Part shown: positions 11,936-24,200 of the stretch, one piece after another | Layout of the letters: every line of letters begins with the position of its first letter | Position numbering within the stretch: the first letter of the stretch is position 1 | Assembly (NCBI GenBank): GCA_030141605.1 | Contig: JAQGDQ010000134.1 | Coordinates: forward strand, 394,816-458,815 | Length of the DNA stretch: 64,000 nt | Source of the DNA: Tubiluchus corallicola | Taxonomy: Eukaryota > Priapulida > Priapulimorpha > Priapulimorphida > Tubiluchidae | Direction: 5' to 3' | The notes under the pieces: generated by a model | Database searches by the model: none | Told to the model about the DNA's origin: nothing | What the model saw: the letters and a program-made list of their open reading frames with translations, nothing else | Program-made: the position numbers and the translations under genes

Positions 11936-12505
11936 TTGATTAAAAAAAGATCTAAGTGGATGGGAAGATTGAGTTTTTTAGGGATTAAATTTGATTTGGA
12001 GGTTTTTAAAAACGTTTTGGTGTTGGTTGAACTAACTTGTGATGGTTTAGAAAAAGCCACTGATATCAATCTCAGTGAAAAGGCATTTAAAAATGAAAGC
12101 TGCGAGAAAAGATTGGAAAAAGAAACTTAAAACCTGTTCAGCTTCTGGGAGATATAATGGTTACTAAACCAGGACCCTTCTTTGAAAGTTGAATAGGTGG
12201 TATGTACAATACTGAATTATTGGTAAAGGCAATAATTGGAGGTTTGGAGATAAATGGTAATCCTCTGGTTAGATAGAAGTTGCTGAACAAGACAGAATTT
12301 GTGGATGTGGTTCAAAATTGGAAACTTTGGAACATATTTTTATTACGTTGCAATTTTTATGAAAATGAGAGAGGATAGGTTGTTTGGGAGGTGCATATTG
12401 TTTCAAATCGTTGAATATCGTAGAAATTTTCTTAGCGACGTAATGAAGAGGCGTCGTCAAGGTCGTAAGGTTAGACTGAAATTACGAGTTACGAGTTTAA
12501 CGTAA
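11936..12505 (+). pseudogene. Decayed non-LTR retrotransposon ORF2 C-terminal remnant
   Basis: Fragments in two frames resemble the end of a LINE ORF2. A Cys-x-Cys followed by SKLETLEHIF near 12299-12345 shifts frame into CNFYENERE near 12350-12372, fitting the CxC...H....C...ER pattern of many LINE C-termini. The frame changes and there is no long open frame, so the copy is dead. The clade cannot be assigned. Confidence 0.45.
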
Positions 12506-12821
12506 TTTATTTTTTTGTTTTCTGCCAAGTAGCAGTCTGTGTCTGCTTACATTGCTACAAAAAGCTCTAGGCACTGAACCAAACTGAACTATAGGCCCCC
12601 TATGTAATATCTATTTCGTATTGTGCCCTTTCGTCGGTTCCTTTAAGTCAAAAACCCCACATCCTGGAAGGGCACCATTCCAACAGTTTAGCAACAAAAA
12701 TCACAAAAAATGGAACCTGAGTTATGATTTCATTCACTATATTACGCGTCTTTATCTGCTCAATCGTAAGGTAATCATTATCTAATCGTAACGTAATCAT
12801 TATATAATCTTTACGTAATTC

Positions 12822-13038
12822 TTAAGTGGCGTCTACCTGACATCCGGAATGCGTTATGTGTGATCCACCTGCAGAAAAGCTGCGTATAAAGAATCAATAG
12901 GAAATAGCTGCAGAAAAAAAATAAAGCATAACGCAGATCTGAATAGCGGGTGAATTTAAAACAATATAAACCAATAAACCAATTTTACCTATTCCACATA
13001 CGCATACGCATTCCGGATGCTAGGTAAACACCACTTTA
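12822..13038. mobile_element. Inverted-repeat (MITE-like) element, about 217 bp
   Basis: Arms 12822-12862 and 12996-13038 are imperfect inverted repeats sharing CATCCGGAATGCGT and AAGTGG...TACCT blocks. The centre is about 130 bp of AT-rich non-coding DNA. No clear target-site duplication was seen, so the superfamily is unassigned. Confidence 0.6.
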
Positions 13039-14362
13039 TGGAGCTGAGAACGGTATACTAACAATATAATCGACACTGCTGAGAACAGTAGTTTATAGAC
13101 AATGTGTTTTATTAGAGGAGTTTCTACTGTAACGGAAGTGATTCTGACGTATCTCTGGCAAAACGTATACCAGTGTCTTGTATTGGCTGGACTTTCTTGT
13201 GTGCAAGTTTGTTGGTTTCAAAATCAAACATTTTGGGTTTTTTATCATTTATAATAATCTTTAAATTAAATTTTTTGAAGTATTAATTAACTACCCAAGG
13301 ATTATATTTCAGGTTCTAAACTAATTACAATTAATTAGTTAATATTTACTCTAGATTTGGTAAAGTGATCTTGGAAAAGTTGAATTCCAGGCACAAAAAC
13401 GGAATTATTTATCCATTTTCGTTTTCATTCATTGAATGCCGATTTGTGGAAAAATAAGCTGAATAAAGACTGCAATTAGCTTGTGCAATGCCATATTCTA
13501 TTCAAATCTTCCAATCTCAGCATTTTTCCAATACTTGTGCACGCATGTAGGCCTAGTAAGTGTATTATAGAAGCTGAAAACTACGGCCAAATTTGAGGAA
13601 TTCAGATTAATTAGTATCATCTAACTGTGATACCACAAATGATTGTTAGTTTTATACTTTTTAGTTTTAGCTTATTAGCAAATTTATTGTTAGAAATTTT
13701 GTTCAACATAATGCGAATTGGATTAACAAAACTTTACATAAAAAACAACGTACAGGTAATAGTAAGATTTTGTTTTGTTGAAGGCAGTCATCTAATTTAA
13801 TGCTTGAACAAAACGCTTGTAAAATAATATCGCCAGTGCAATATTACCGGCATGCTGATAACGTTACTGACCTTAAAAATCCAAAACTCGTAGGCAATTT
13901 TTTATTTCATGTGCAAAAAGTGACGCGGATTTTTTTATTTAATCATCTTCATTGAAAAATGTACTGGCGGGTTTTCATTCTTATATGAAAAGTAAGATGA
14001 AACTATACGTTTAATATAGTTTTGGCCAGAACCACAAGTCAGTCACATATAGCGCTACGTATACGCTGACGCAGCTTTGTCACAGGGCATATGGCATATT
14101 GGTGTACAGATACTAGATGTGGCTGCTGGTCACAGTTAGATATGTGACGTAGGTTAGTCCAGCGAAGTCGTGCTGGTGTGTTACATACGGTAATTCCAAA
14201 ATTTCTTTTATCACTTATGATTTTATGTTACTACTGTGGCTTCACACTTGCACATTAAATCGAACAAATACTTTTCTTGAAAGGAAAAGGACATAGAAGA
14301 TCACAAATGTTTAGAAAATTAAAACAAAATGGGCAAATTACATTGGCTTTTGCAGATTTTTG

Positions 14363-15523
14363 ATGAGAACCAGAGGTCGTAAAGCCAGCTCGGTGCACGG
14401 CAGCATAAACAAGTTCCATGTCGCTCGCTCAATGCCGCCCCGCAAGGTGAAGACGGCTGCCTCTCAGCCGCCCCACAAATGGACAGTCTTTGTTACGGAC
14501 AATGAACGCATCATACACAAAATCAACATCCGCTGCGCTTACGAAGATGGTTGGGAAAACAAGAACAACGACGACCAAGTCGGTAAGACTGACTTCTGTC
14601 AGGAGATGGTCACAACCATCGCTGACCTGAAAACGCAGTTGAACTGTACCGTCGAGACGCGGCTATCGAGAGCCAACTTTGCAGACATCTACCTGGCTTA
14701 CTCAACCTGTTTCAACACAAATGTGGCCATCAAGGTAGCCAGGTTTGATGTTACCTTTTCTTCCGATTCCATAATCGAAGAGCAAAAAATATTGAGCAAG
14801 ATTTCACACCCAAACGTCATCAAACTGCTTAGTAGCAATATGGCTGCCGGACTGCCATGTCTTGTCCTAGAGTACTGCTCTGGTGGTGACCTCTACCGTC
14901 TTCTACATCAAAAGTCTCCATTTCTTTTGGCAGAGCCTGTTTCTCATCGCTATTTCATGCAACTTCTGGACGCTGTAGAATATCTCCATAGCAACTACAT
15001 CTATCATTGTGACATCAAGTGCAAGAACATCCTTTTGGATGGCAATAATGGAGTAAAGTTGTGTGATTTCGGCATGGCAATTACAATGGATCAGCCAGGG
15101 TCTCGGTGCATTGGGATGAGAGGCACTCCGGGGTATCGACTTCCGGAAATGGTTTCAGAAATGGAGTATGACCCAGGCAGTGGTGACCTATGGGCAATGG
15201 GAGTGGTCCTCTACATTATGTCAGTGGGGCGCTTGCCATATGGGGATAAACCAGAAATGAGAGGAGATTCTAATATGTATGTGCTACAATTTCCTCCAAG
15301 CAATGTTCTGCCTCTTTCTGAATCTTTGAAAATACTACTAAAAGGGATACTAAATTACCTATCTCATGCTCGATACAGTCTTAATAGGATAAAGCAAGCG
15401 GCATGGTGTCAGAAAAAACCTGAAAATATTCCTATGATCGGTAATCATTATTTGTCTCGACGATTGCAGAAATTCTGCACGAGCCCCGACGAGGCTATGG
15501 AACGAAACATTTATCAGATCTAA
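14363..15523 (+). CDS. TSSK-like serine/threonine kinase, intronless, divergent
   Basis: The single open frame encodes 386 residues from the ATG at 14363. A TTTTGCAG just before it could be an acceptor for an upstream 5' UTR exon. A basic N-terminus of about 90 residues precedes the kinase domain (about 95-350). Visible motifs are VAIK with Lys124, helix-C Glu140, catalytic loop HCDIKCKN (Asp217), DFG at 235-237, LPE at 261-262 in place of APE, and DLWAMGVVLY from Asp275. The loop HCDIKCKN and the block YDP...DLWAMGVVLY resemble testis-specific serine kinases (HRDLKCEN, YDP...D.WSMGVVLY). TSSKs are usually sperm-expressed and often single-exon. The glycine loop is degraded (LSRANFADIY instead of LGxGxFGxVY), and the HRD Arg is Cys, so activation is probably phosphorylation-independent or activity reduced. 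It may be an old retrogene. Confidence 0.82.
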   Translation: MRTRGRKASSVHGSINKFHVARSMPPRKVKTAASQPPHKWTVFVTDNERIIHKINIRCAYEDGWENKNNDDQVGKTDFCQEMVTTIADLKTQLNCTVETRLSRANFADIYLAYSTCFNTNVAIKVARFDVTFSSDSIIEEQKILSKISHPNVIKLLSSNMAAGLPCLVLEYCSGGDLYRLLHQKSPFLLAEPVSHRYFMQLLDAVEYLHSNYIYHCDIKCKNILLDGNNGVKLCDFGMAITMDQPGSRCIGMRGTPGYRLPEMVSEMEYDPGSGDLWAMGVVLYIMSVGRLPYGDKPEMRGDSNMYVLQFPPSNVLPLSESLKILLKGILNYLSHARYSLNRIKQAAWCQKKPENIPMIGNHYLSRRLQKFCTSPDEAMERNIYQI

Positions 15524-15796
15524 CAAGTCAAACCAATACTTCATGATTTTTTATTGTAATTGTATCTTTTGATATCTTTGCTATGGTTCTGTAACCATGT
15601 TTATGTGATATTTATGCTTTTGCTTGTAAGCATCTATAGTTTGGCCTGCTCTGGATATTATATAATGCTTAGGATCCTTACTAGTATGGACAGACTCAAA
15701 TTTTCAGTAAAGTTATAACAAGGAAGTGTTCAAAAACATCATACACAGAGATATTATGATAACTGTGTCGTCTTTTGGCTGCTGTGGTCACTGTAC

Positions 15797-15802
15797 AATA
15801 AA
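15797..15802 (+). terminator. Poly(A) signal of the TSSK-like gene
   Basis: The first canonical AATAAA, 274 nt after the stop codon. Further AATAAA copies follow near 16037 and 16115, so alternative ends are possible. Confidence 0.5.
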
Positions 15803-16285
15803 TTGGTTAATATTCTAAAGAAATACGTCTACCCATCATACTAAAATGACAGAAAGCATTGTACTATAAAATTTTGTCTGCTAGAAACTAACAACCTAAA
15901 GTGATGGTAGAATATAGTATGTTGCATAATGGACTTAAAGTTTTAAATTTAAGTCAGTCTGTTGAAAGTATAGCTTTTCTCTATAGTTTACACCAAGCCC
16001 ACCTTCTTCCTAAATAGAATGATTTCAGTGATCATGTAATAAATTACTGTTTACTTTGAAACACAACAAGTGAAAGCTATTAATTTTGTTACCATGGTAA
16101 CAAGTAAACTGCAATAAAAAAGAGAAAGTGCCAAATAAAATCTTTGATTTCTGACCTGTTTGAAACGTTCCTGTTTCATAATGCACTGTTTGCTTTTAAA
16201 AAATTAACAAAGCCGCATGGAATGGTTAAAATAATCAACACTACATCTGCAAAAAACAATCCCAGTTCATTTTCTGTTTAACAAG

Positions 16286-16291
16286 TTTATT
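16286..16291 (-). terminator. Possible poly(A) signal of the TESK gene
   Basis: AATAAA on the minus strand about 1.96 kb beyond the TESK stop codon at 18255. It would give a long 3' UTR. Chosen by position only. Confidence 0.25.
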
Positions 16292-18254
16292 GCAAATTGC
16301 ACATAATAACAAGAATTAAATTTCATTTCATTTCATTATTTATCAAAACGTTGCATTTGTATGATGTAACATAGATATAATTATTTAGAAATAATGTACT
16401 TACATAAATCTATATAATCATACAAAACACGTTCCTGGTACTATGGTGGAGAAATAAATGAAATTTAATGTACAAAAAAATTGAACTTAAATAAATAGTT
16501 TTCACATATAGGAGTTTTTAATACACTCGTAATACATACTGTCATCTACTGCTCACTTTGCATATTATATTTACATTCGACAATTTCGTGCATCTTTAGC
16601 CTTTGACTATTAAATAAGAGGTTAACACGTGACAAGATGTATTAACTCCAGTCTTCAAAAAAAGTACATGAAACACTTGAAAAGATTTTCACTACTGCTA
16701 ATATTATCACAGACATAAATTTTTACAAAAAACTGACAAAATCAGCTGTAACATAAGCTCAACTGCTTCACAAAATTCATCGCGGAAGATTAAGTACAGT
16801 AGTCAGACTTGTTATACGTAAAGCTTTTCAGCAATGCTTTCATGTTACACGCATCTGTGATCCACATAACTGTCTACATCAGTAGACCACACATCTGATA
16901 ACAAAAACTGATCACACCTGCACACTTGCACACAATAATGACCAGTGGTTAAAGCTGTGTGTCAACACACGCATTGTTCTTGCACTATCAGAATGCGTAA
17001 CTTACTTTTACGTAACCAGTCATTGTTTTAAACTACGAAATCCAGCTGATATTGAAATTTCCAAATCTTATATACACGACTTTACAAAAACAACATTAAG
17101 TAGCATTATTGATAGCAGAATATAAAAATATTTATACATCTCTTTGCTTATGACAGACTTATAACTTGTCCAAATGAATATTTAGCCTTAATAAATAAAA
17201 GTTTAAGTAGCTGCTAAGTTATTAATAACATTGTTGACTGTTTACAATTTGCCTCTCCACCTCCTCTCATTTCAAACAACAATATATTATGTACGTAAAA
17301 TATTTTCTGTAACTGAAATAAGTTACTGTTATACAATTCTGGATGCATTACATAAAACTTTTTAGTATTTTAGTATTGACAAGCCTTCAACAACAAAATT
17401 ACCAACTGCATTCCAATATTTTCACGGGTTGTTTAGGTAATAATATGAAAAAATCATACAGTGTAAACAAACTAAGCAGGATAATTCAGCACAAAGACAG
17501 AACTTTGGTTAAGTCACAAACATCCCAACAGGTGTAGACACCATCTCAATAGCATGAAATTTAGATTTGTGCTTTAAAAATTTTGTGTCACATTGAAGTG
17601 TAGTATCTATGCTAGACTGAGTAGTGGCCTTGCATGGAACTGAAATTCTTTCAAATTTCCTATGCATCTTACAGATGCGATTACATTAAGTCTACACTAA
17701 GCAATCTTCAAAGAACCTGTTAAATACTTGTCAAATTCTTCCTCTACGCTAATAATTTAACATAGAGGTTAATAATTTAACTGTACAAGTCAAGTTAATT
17801 TAGTTACAGGGAAGAAATGACAGAGAATCCTTTTAAGATAATTAGTCATTGTCGAATGTTGACCACACTGACAAAATAAGAGTAGAAGCCCAGAAAAAAA
17901 CTTAAAAATCATAAATCACAAGTACCATCGTCGAATCCTGAGAAAGTACTTAATGAAGAAGGCAAGATATTCTTTTTCTAGACATCTTAGTCATTGTAAA
18001 ATGTGACATCAACAATAGTTAAATAAGGCAAGTGCAAAAATCACCTGCCAGGAAAAATCACTCTCGATGGAATATACAATACGCAATTATCTTTGGCATT
18101 AGTTCATACTAGTCTAGAAACCACAAAAAACTGTTATGTCAAGATCACAACAACCTGCTCAATTAGCACCCGTAAAATGTGAAGTGATGTGCATTGCTCG
18201 TTGATGCAAAATAACGTTCACTTGCTTAAATTCATTTCACTCACACCATTTTAA

Positions 18255-21200
18255 CTAGCAATGAAGAGACGTATTCGAATCCGAGCTGTCAGGAGAATCG
18301 GCTGGCTTTCCAGCCTTTTTCGTACAGGAGTTCATATAGGCAACACTAGAAGGCACCACATGTACAGAAATGCAACTGCCCAGAGTTGTTCCACTGCCGT
18401 CATGCACCAAAGTTCGCGTTGAAGAAGTAGCACTAGAGGGCAGCAGTTCTTTACTGTCAACAGGCATGACAACATTTTCTTCACTTATCGCTTGCTGGAT
18501 GACCACATCATCATCTAAACCAAGTGAACGTCTATGTGCACTGCAGTCACTCTGACAGGACTCTAACGAATGGCAGCCCGAATCGGTCTGTGACTGGTTG
18601 CCACAGGAGATGTTTATTTTCCACGTATTCAAATTTGCATCACAATAAGATGTGGCGGTCGTTGGCACACAGCATAAAGAGCCCAAAATACATGAACCGG
18701 TCGTCGTAGTCGGACTTTCTTGCATTGTCGGCAGGCTTTCTAATTGAGAAAAGTTAAGGTTTTCCATACAGAAAGAGGACGGCCTCTTTTTCTTTGAATC
18801 ATTGATGAAGACGGCGTCCTCTAATTGCTCAGATTCGGTTTCTGCACAGTCCGCATCCTGTAAGTACATCAAAGTGAAAGCTTTCCAATCACAAGCATTG
18901 TCAACATTCACATTAAAAACTCTATGGACTTAGAAACTAAATGAATGTCACATCATATTAACAGACATTTTCAAGTACTATTTTTGAATTGAAGATTTGG
19001 CTTACAACATTTCCCTCCTACACAGAGCCAGATTAAGAGCTCAAGAGGCACTAAGCACTGAAAAGATTATGGTACAACCATACACGTGTAATTCAGGTAC
19101 ACCCATATATGTGTAATTCAGGTACACCCATATATGTGTAATTCAGGTACACCCATATATGTGTAATTCAGTTACACCCATATATGTGTAGTTCAGGTAC
19201 ACCCATATATGTGTAATTCAGGTACACCATATATGTGTAATTCAGGTACACCCATATATGTGTAATTCAGGTACAACCATATATGTGTAATTCAGGTACA
19301 CCCATATATGTGTAATTCAGGTACACCCATATATGTGTAATTCAGGTACACCCCTATATGTGTAATTCAGGTACACCCCTATATGTGTAATTCAGGTACA
19401 CCCATATATGTGTAATTCAGGTACACACATATATGTGTAATTCAGAATAAAAACAATACTAAACTATAAAATGAAATTTTATAGCTTTCAAAATAAAAAA
19501 AACTTTGCAGTAAGATCTATTTATAGTAAATGCTAGGCCATCAGCTTTACATTCAACAAAAAAGGGATATTAGATTAAAAATTGATGCCCATATTTTACT
19601 TGTGGGTAATTATTCGATTTGAAAAAAAAACTGTGTGGGCCCTCTAATCCTGAGGCAGAGCACGTGCTTAGAGGATAACCCCGGGCTGTTCATAACGATA
19701 CAAAATTATGTTAGCTAATATTTCTGAAATAAATGAACAGGTTTAACAATTTCATGGCTTCCATTTTTGAAACTTCAAAAACTGCAATTTTTTGAAATTA
19801 ATAAAGTTCCCAAAATGTACACTCTAGACTTTTAGAAATTTCAGAAATTCTAGTCTACTGCTCTGGATTTACAGAGTCACAGCATTTATTATTTTGAAGT
19901 ACAATGGGTCTGTTTAAAATGAACACGCCAAAAGGAAAAGACATCAGAAAACATAAAAAAGAAAATTCAATTCAAAACTTCGGGCAGTTTATATGACCAA
20001 TACGATACCCTTCCTTTTCAAATTTTGTCTGTCTTACAATTTCATAAAAGCTGTTGGAACAGAAATTCTGATTTAAATCATCACTACAAAAATGTTAAAC
20101 AAGAAACTGTTGCAGGTCATACCATTTCTCTCAATTTAGCCTCATCGCTAGCCGACCACTTTTCTATTGCTTTCCGTATTTGGTTAGGCGAGTTCGGCAA
20201 AGATTTGCTGGCAGAGGTGGCCGAGCTCGTCTTCCGAGACCTAAATAAGAATAAAAAAGATGACTGATAAAAACGCTTAACAATGGCATCCATATATTTT
20301 GCAACTAAATAACTTTTCACACTCTAGATAAATCTAAACTAAAATAGAAATAAATGTTCGCGCAATTTTTTTTACGGTTTTTCATAATTTTATCATAAGA
20401 AAGAAACACCAAGAACCAGACGCTTCTTTTTCCATTTTCCCACACTTAGCCATGTTTTCATATTACATAGCTAAATCTCCTATTTTAAAAGACATTCTCC
20501 AGCTCAATTACAATAGTAAGTCAAATTGACATATCTCCTACGAACCTAATCCAGTCTCAGCTATACAGTACCAAAAATGTAGAGGAAAGGGCTGAAAAAA
20601 GGAATGAACTTGCAATTGCAGAGTGTAGAAGCTGTTTATTACCGACCTGTGCATACCACAGCAGATATCATCTGTACTAACAGGAGAACTAGGAGGCACT
20701 TCTAGCAGCAATTCTAATTCCTCTCTTTCATCATCGCTCTCTCCATCGTACGTATCGACAATCTTTTTAGCATCGGGAAACCGAGAAACAGAAGCTCTGG
20801 CTGGAGTATAAAATGGGTCCTTCTTCGTCATCAGCTCCCCAATGCGCTTCAGGGAGGCGCAGTTCGCATGTCTGCGGATGTGGTGCTTACGGTCAACATT
20901 CGTGCTCAGATCGAATCCACTAGAGCGCCGTATTAGTGACGGCTTAGGACTGCTGCCATCAAATGAATTCTGCCGTTTCAACACTGGAATAAAGCGATAA
21001 TGCACAAACAGCAGTTAGGTAGCATTAAAGCAGCATTGCAATTAACGTAATAATACCTGATAATACCTAACATCACAACAACTAACCTACATGGAAATAT
21101 TTTTACTCTTTTAATAATTTAATAGTATTATGGTTTTAGTTTGCAGAGAGATTAATTATCTAACTGTTTTCTCAACAATTTATTCAGAAAAATGGAGCTA

Positions 21201-24200
21201 CACATAAAATTTTATTTTTAGTAAGTCTAATATTAAATATACTATTAAAATTGTTTAGGCCCACTTCCAAAACACAACTTCCTACATTTCGACAGAATTT
21301 TTTTAGTACAAAAGCACACAACGTTTATTTACTACAGTCAATCAGCTACACACCAACTGTTACAGATAAGCAAGAAAATCAAATTTAGTATCATGTTTCT
21401 GCTTCAAAATTTTGTGACTAAAATATGATACAAAGGCAGCATAACCTTACCCTTCATGATTTTCATAATAAAAGTTTCCCAAGTACTAACCCCAAATACA
21501 CAAGTGAACAGAGCCAAAGAGAAGTAGTAAGCTACCACCTGAGCTTTCTATACATATTATTTCTTCTAACTTACCATGAGGATCTTTCTGGGGAGGCGCT
21601 GACATGAACAGCTGAGAGCTAGAATTTACGACTTTGATCATCTCTTTTTCTTTAGCTGCCATGGCTTCACTTTGTAACGCATGCTCAGCGATCAGTTCAA
21701 GCTGGTCCAAGGCTTCACTAAACGAAGGTCGTTCCTTTGCTAGAACCTGAACACAAAGTTAATGCAAAGTTAAAAAATGACTCCTCGAAAATGGCATTAC
21801 AACAAACAGCCAATCAAATCCTAAACATAAAACGTGCAAAATATAATCTAGCTTAAAGCTTTCTATTTGCATCATCATAGAATTACTCTTACTATCTCAA
21901 TTCACATATTTTGTGTACAGACCATCATAGTAGAAAAACATAAGCAATGTCAGGGCAGCATTCGTTTTTGGCACCCCCTCCCCAACTGTATTGTTATTTA
22001 TTGTCATAAACTAAATTGAGGATTCAAGGATACGGTTCACACTATGCTGGGTCAGAAACTGTTCCTAATATCACTTTCCAAGATAAATTCTCGCAGGAAA
22101 ATGCGGGCAAAGAAATTTAAAGAACAATAGATGGGGACAATATCGCCTGCTGGTTCTTGGATAGGTGACAACTTTGGAAAACCTTGTCTTGAGCGAAGCC
22201 ATTACTCTGCACTCTAATGGCTATAAACAGTGTCATGCTTAGGTGAAAGAAGGAGAAATTTTAACACTCTAAGAGAAGTTAATAGGATATTTAATTTCAC
22301 TCACGTTACAACACTGAAACGCTAATTTGAGCAGTTCCAATGGGCAAGAACTACACATCTCAGCAAATGCAGCATAATCCAGTCCAAAGTTCTACAAAAA
22401 TTTAACATCATAATTAATAAAAGCAAAATGAAAGCAATGTGCATGAGAGTTCACAATTGATAAATTCAAAACAAAATGAAAGCATTGTTCAACAGAGCAA
22501 CATATCTGTTCAAGACACTAAACTCTTAGACACTTAATTGGGAATCAAAAACTTGTGTAAGTAACTATAGCAACACGTACAGCGGTCCTCGGGAGAACAT
22601 CGGGATCAGCTTCAATACGTGCAATTAGCTCACACAGAATTATGCCAAATGAGAACACGTCAGCCTTTTCATTGTACCATTCGCCATGCAAGCATTCTGG
22701 CGACATCCAATAGGGGGAGCCAACAGTCGGCAAGCGTACTTTGTTATTCCTAGAAAAACATGGCAAGAAATTGCCCATCAAGTAAAGCTAGATAACATAA
22801 TGTCTTTATAATACGTGTAGCAATTAAAGTTGTTTTAAATTTTCCTCCTTTCAAACTCATGACAAAGTTTTATTTAACTGACCAACTACCCATTAGACCC
22901 ATTAACTAAAAATTCAATTTAAAAGCAGCATTTCATACAAATAAGATTTATTTACGAAATGAAAAATTTTTTAAATGCAAACACTAACAGTGGATCAGGA
23001 ATTTTCTCTGCTAAACCGAAGTCTCCGACGACTGCCGTTAATTTGTCAGCTTGACAGCGAATGAGGATGTTCTACAAAAAAAAAGATTGTTCATATTTCA
23101 AACATTGAAATCACATCAATCTAAAGAAATCACATGCAGTCTAAAAATTCATCAACGATTTTGAAATTGTGTCTACATGTGAACTCAGTGGAAAATTCTG
23201 ACATTCTGCTTGAGAGATATGTAGTAAGAGTTGACACGACGAGAGTTCAATGCTTTTCACTAGCTCATTTTAAGAGTCCACTGAATATTTGTAAAGTTTT
23301 CTAACTGGCCTTTAAACAATATTGTCGTTAAAAATTCATTACTATATTCAGATACTGAAGTTGCATATAATAATAAGTGCTTTTTGATATAATAAGAAAA
23401 TTCTTTTCATTTTTTATCACTTCGCTGTTAGCGGTCTGCAATACACTGACATACCTTAGACGTTAGATCTCTGTGAAAGATGCCCTTCGAATGTAAGTAA
23501 TTCATTCCCTTGGCAATATCTTGAGCTAGTTTCACCCGTAATATCCAAGGCATGTCCTTGTTTTTCATTTGAATAAACTCATCTAGGCTGCCACCATTTA
23601 TATACTGCAATTAGGATTATAGTGTATGTATGTTATAGTCTTTAAATAAATGTTAGAAAATTTTCACAACAAAAATACAACAGTATTTTACAGATTAAAT
23701 ACTAATATTTATTTTATGTGCATAAAATTAAAAATGTTGAGCACAAGACAGAGTTTGAAACAATGGGGTCATGTGATGAAGGTTGGTCGGCCGATAGGTT
23801 ACTATATCTTATAATAAAACTTAGTACTTTCAGACTTTTTGACACATAACAGAACACAAAAATCAAGAGTTACTGAAAATAATTGCATGCAGTTATAGTC
23901 TCATTTAGAATACAATAATATAGTGAAGTGGTCTAAATTTTTAATTTACAATATGCTGTTCTCATAAACATTACACAAGAAGTTTTTAAAGTTGCCTTAA
24001 AAAAGCTGCCTATGTTCCAACATACATACTTGTGAGATTTTTTTAAGAATGTTTAAACTATACAGGAACTTTACATTTTATGAATTTGAAATAATTTATG
24101 CGACCAATTTAAAATTTAGAATTTATTCGCATCTTAATAGCACATTTTTAATAATAACTGCTCTGTTCATTGTATGCAAATTCACACAAGCTTATAAACA

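Larger units (their letters stand above)
9204..14362. other. Intergenic region between homeobox and TSSK-like genes
   Basis: The first part is probably the homeobox 3' UTR; AATAAA-like hexamers are scattered and none is decisive. It holds a GT/CA/TA microsatellite (10269-10390), a degenerate pentanucleotide repeat (11165-11705), a LINE remnant (about 11936-12505) and an inverted-repeat element (12822-13038). No supported gene was seen. Confidence 0.55.
15524..18254. other. Convergent 3' region between TSSK-like and TESK genes
   Basis: The two genes are tail to tail. The plus-strand transcript probably ends soon after 15802, and the minus-strand TESK 3' UTR likely extends well below 18255, perhaps to about 16280. 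No coding exon or clear transposon was seen. Confidence 0.5.
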
